Source of the DNA: Planctomyces sp. SH-PL14
GTDB taxonomy: Bacteria; Planctomycetota; Planctomycetia; Planctomycetales; Planctomycetaceae
Reading direction: 5' to 3'
NCBI RefSeq assembly: GCF_001610835.1
Contig: NZ_CP011270.1
Coordinates: forward strand, 1,240,001-1,304,000
Length of the DNA stretch: 64,000 nucleotides
The position numbers and the translations under genes were made by a program. Position 1 is the stretch's first letter. Each line of letters starts with the position of its first letter. The notes below the pieces were generated by a model. It had not been told where the DNA came from and did not search any database. It was given only the letters and a program-made list of their open reading frames with translations. Positions 61,836 through 64,000 of the stretch are shown here, piece by piece.

Positions 61836-62741
61836 ATGTTGCAGGCAAAGCTTCGCGTTGCATCGGGTAAGCAGCAGGGAAATGAGATTCCGCTCCCCCA
61901 TGGAAAATTCCTGGTAGGGCGGGAAGAGGACTGCCATCTCCGCCCGAACAGCGACCTCGTGAGCCGTCATCACTGCGTCTTTACGCTCGATGACTTCACG
62001 CTCCGGCTCCGTGACCTCGGAAGCACCAACGGAACGTTCCTCAATGGCGAGCGGCTTCGCGGCGCCGCCGTTCTGAATCCCGGCGACCGGATCGTCATCG
62101 GGAAGCTGGAGGTGGACGTCGTCATCTCCGCCGGGGACGACACTCAGCTCGTCGCCCCCCCGGAAGAGGCGACCCAGCTCGACAACCCGATCGTCGTCGC
62201 CGTCGAATCGGCGACCGATACGCCGGAGGGGCAGAGCCCGACGGTGACCGTCGACCTGGGCGGCTCGACCGAATTCCAGATGCCGGCCGCTGCCATCGCT
62301 CCCCCTCCCGCGGGCGACACACAGTATTACCAGGGGCAGGTTCCGCCGGGCTATCAGGTGCCGGTTGGATATCCCCCCCAGTACCCGCAGTATGGCTATC
62401 CGCAATATCCGCAGATGCCGGGCTATTACCCGCAGATGGGCTATCCGATGCCGGGAATGATGCCCGGCGGTCCCCCGATGCCGGGATACCCGCAGCCAGG
62501 ATATCCCCAGGGGTATCCGCAGCAGGGCTATCCGGCTCCCGCCCCCGCCGCGATCGAATCGGCGACGCCGGCCCCCGCTGCCAAGCCGGCCGGCAACGCT
62601 CTCGAAGTCAAGCTTCCTGATCCGGAGACGACGGGGGCCCGGGCTCCCGAGCAGGTTCCGGGCTCAGGCGGGACAGGCAACAAGCCCGCGATCCCGAAGG
62701 CAGCTGACGAGATCATCAAGCAGTACATGACCCGCCGCTGA
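61836..62741 (+). CDS. FHA-domain protein with Pro/Tyr/Gly-rich region
   Basis: 301 residues. The FHA domain (about 1-95) has FLVGREEDCHLRPNSDLVSRHHCVF (Gly-Arg, Ser-x-x-His) and LRDLGSTNGTFLNGERL, the phosphothreonine-binding signature. A hinge (100-170) leads to a low-complexity tract (about 170-245) of short PGYPQ/GYPPQYPQ/MPGYYPQMG repeats, like those that drive assembly or phase separation in other proteins. A conserved-looking C-terminal helix (AIPKAADEIIKQYMTRR) ends the protein. No kinase gene is in the window, so its phosphorylated partner is unknown. Confidence 0.88.
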   Translation: MLQAKLRVASGKQQGNEIPLPHGKFLVGREEDCHLRPNSDLVSRHHCVFTLDDFTLRLRDLGSTNGTFLNGERLRGAAVLNPGDRIVIGKLEVDVVISAGDDTQLVAPPEEATQLDNPIVVAVESATDTPEGQSPTVTVDLGGSTEFQMPAAAIAPPPAGDTQYYQGQVPPGYQVPVGYPPQYPQYGYPQYPQMPGYYPQMGYPMPGMMPGGPPMPGYPQPGYPQGYPQQGYPAPAPAAIESATPAPAAKPAGNALEVKLPDPETTGARAPEQVPGSGGTGNKPAIPKAADEIIKQYMTRR

Positions 62742-62824
62742 TCTTCCGGCGGCCGTCTGGCCAAGGCGGTCCGTTGTGAATCTCCCTCCGGTAGCGGTCG
62801 CCCCCCGGCGTTTACGCCTTCGCC

Positions 62825-63457
62825 ATGCCCGCACCCTCCCGTCGTGACCTGCTGCGGTGGGGGCTGCTGATTGAAGGGGGGCTCGTCCTTCTCGCGCTGC
62901 TCGGCGCGTGGCTCTTCCGCGTCGACCTTTCGTGCGTGAGGTGGACGCCGGCGGCGGTCTTGTGGGGACTGGGCGGAATTCTCCCGATGCTGGGCGTCTA
63001 CCGCGTCAGCGGAGAGTTGCGGGATCGTGTCGTGGAGCTCCTGGGCCCGACCCTCATCCGCTGTCGCTGGTACGACCTTCTCCTCCTGGCCCTCCTGGCG
63101 GGCGTCGGCGAGGAACTCCTGTTTCGCGGCACGATCGAACTGGCCCTGGAGCGGTACCATCTCTGGGGCGGCATGATCCTGGCGAACCTGCTGTTCGGCC
63201 TGGCCCACAGCCTGTCGTGGCAGTATTTCGTCTTCGCCACGGTGATCGGCGTTTACCTGAGCTGGCTCTCAGGGTTCCCTGGTGAGCGGAACCTGTTGCC
63301 CGCGATCCTGGCGCACGGGCTCTACGACTTCGCAGCGTTTCTTCTGATCCGGAGAGAGGTCCGCGTCGCCTCGTCGGAGACAACCGCCGAATTCTCGTCG
63401 CTTCCGGTCCCGCCCTCCGCCCCAGCCCCGGGCGAGGGGGCCGACGACGGTCACTGA
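62825..63457 (+). CDS. CPBP-family intramembrane metalloprotease
   Basis: 210 residues, about six membrane helices. CPBP (Abi/CAAX-like) active-site motifs: GVGEELLFRGTIE (EExxxR, about 97-106), NLLFGLAHSLSW (FxxxH, about 120-127), and AILAHGLYDF (HxxxD-like, about 158-167). The family includes prenyl-protein proteases and bacteriocin self-immunity proteins. The C-terminal 35 residues are soluble and Pro/Ser-rich. It overlaps the convergent hypothetical gene by 7 bp. Confidence 0.86.
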   Translation: MPAPSRRDLLRWGLLIEGGLVLLALLGAWLFRVDLSCVRWTPAAVLWGLGGILPMLGVYRVSGELRDRVVELLGPTLIRCRWYDLLLLALLAGVGEELLFRGTIELALERYHLWGGMILANLLFGLAHSLSWQYFVFATVIGVYLSWLSGFPGERNLLPAILAHGLYDFAAFLLIRREVRVASSETTAEFSSLPVPPSAPAPGEGADDGH

Positions 63458-63954
63458 GCGGCGTACTGCTCGGCGTATTCGAGGACCCACTGCTCGATCA
63501 TCTGCTCAAGGACGGTGACGTCCAGGGTCTCGAGCTGCTGGTAGTGCCGGCGGTGAAAGACTTCCCGGTTGCGGATCGTCCCCTTGGCCACGATCTCGAC
63601 GATCGGCGCGGTCCCCAGCGGCGTGACGAGCATCTCCAGCCGCGAATAGAGCGACTCGGAGGAGCGTCCGGACTGGAGCCGCAGGTCGTCGCGGCTGACC
63701 TTCGCCCCCCAGCCGTCGGAGCCGATCAGCGACTGGTACTGGAAGCCGGGAAAGTGGTCGGCGAGTTTCCGCAGGCAGGTCTCGATCTTGTCCGAGAGCT
63801 CGGTCCGGGCCGAGGAGTGCCGGGAACGGACTTCCTCCGCGGAGAGCTGCCGCGCCAGTTCGGCCCGGTCGCGCGCGGTCCGGGAGCGCTCTCCCCGCGC
63901 GATCGCCTTCTCGAGTCTCTGCTGAAAATCCATGACAACCCCAGTCGTGCTCAT
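63451..63954 (-). CDS. Hypothetical cytoplasmic protein
   Basis: 167 residues, not recognised. The N-terminal half is a charged, Arg/Glu/Ala-rich helix pair (QQRLEKAIARGERSRTARDRAELARQLSAEEVRSRH, predicted coiled coil). The C-terminal half has strands LYSRLEMLVTPLGTAPIVEIVAKGTIRNREVFHRR and a final helix (VLEQMIEQWVLEYAEQYA). An alternative ATG seven codons later (63933) is equally plausible; AGGA lies eight bases before the longer start. Planctomycete proteins of this shape are common as single genes of unknown role. Its upstream region runs off the window. Confidence 0.65.
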   Translation of the reverse strand: MSTTGVVMDFQQRLEKAIARGERSRTARDRAELARQLSAEEVRSRHSSARTELSDKIETCLRKLADHFPGFQYQSLIGSDGWGAKVSRDDLRLQSGRSSESLYSRLEMLVTPLGTAPIVEIVAKGTIRNREVFHRRHYQQLETLDVTVLEQMIEQWVLEYAEQYAAQ

Positions 63955-64000
63955 GGCAGTGTCCTGCGTCTGACTTCGTGGTGCAAACCTGTCGTCAAAA

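Overview
The window comes from a GC-rich planctomycete. The evidence is two DUF1559 prepilin-like genes, an outer-membrane lipid A gene pair (lpxD, lpxI), a secreted sulfatase, lipoproteins, a DUF2339/DUF3999 pair and a Flp-type pilin-like protein with a Cys/Pro-rich tail. No species is assigned. I found no rRNA, tRNA, CRISPR array, transposase or prophage gene.

Layout. 1-7.7 kb: the 5' part of an HrpA-type helicase, a PPi-type phosphofructokinase, a five-helix membrane protein, a LURP-one/scramblase-like protein, trmL, lpxI-lpxD and a DinB-like protein. 8-12 kb: a DUF1559 protein, a secreted esterase and queG. 12-22 kb: DUF2339-DUF3999, a possible 2OG oxygenase, a pilin-like gene behind a foldable leader, a secreted protein, a PDZ/trypsin-fold pseudoprotease and a D-2-hydroxyacid dehydrogenase. 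22-29 kb: a lipoprotein-DUF1559 pair divergent from clpB, an HExxH protein, an LRR protein and a LssY-C protein. 29-38 kb: a YhaN/Rad50-like ATPase with a YhaO/Mre11-like partner whose metal site is gone, a secreted protein, a coiled-coil membrane protein and an SNase-like nuclease. 38-49 kb: a Rossmann/membrane protein, CinA-C, an Rrf2 regulator divergent from a protoglobin, a PqqD-M50-HlyD-like membrane protein, an AlkA-like glycosylase, a SMI1/KNR4 protein, DinB and cupin proteins, a secreted protein and a lipase. 50-64 kb: an Nramp-like transporter, an FAD/Rieske oxidoreductase, fmt, an inositol-monophosphatase-family gene, pgi, pyrE, DUF3137, LemA, a sulfatase, an FHA protein, a CPBP protease and a hypothetical gene.

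The most striking feature is not a gene. A non-coding element of about 300-340 bp occurs nine times in full or nearly full form, once as a half copy and several times as fragments, always between genes and in both orientations. It carries nested inverted repeats that predict a multi-branched fold (closing stem, hairpin A, long stem P2 around a core of about 160 nt, hairpin B, hairpin C). Base changes in the stems are paired between copies, which argues that the fold is selected as RNA or single-stranded DNA. I do not recognise it as a named family. Other possible new items are a three-way-junction leader at 17993-18103, the inactive Mre11-like subunit, and the trypsin-fold protein with a PDZ domain inserted before the nucleophile position.

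Functional links: lpxD-lpxI (outer membrane), Rrf2-protoglobin with paired 22-bp operators (gas or redox sensing), YhaN-YhaO (DNA ends), LemA-DUF3137, DUF2339-DUF3999, and DUF1559-lipoprotein.
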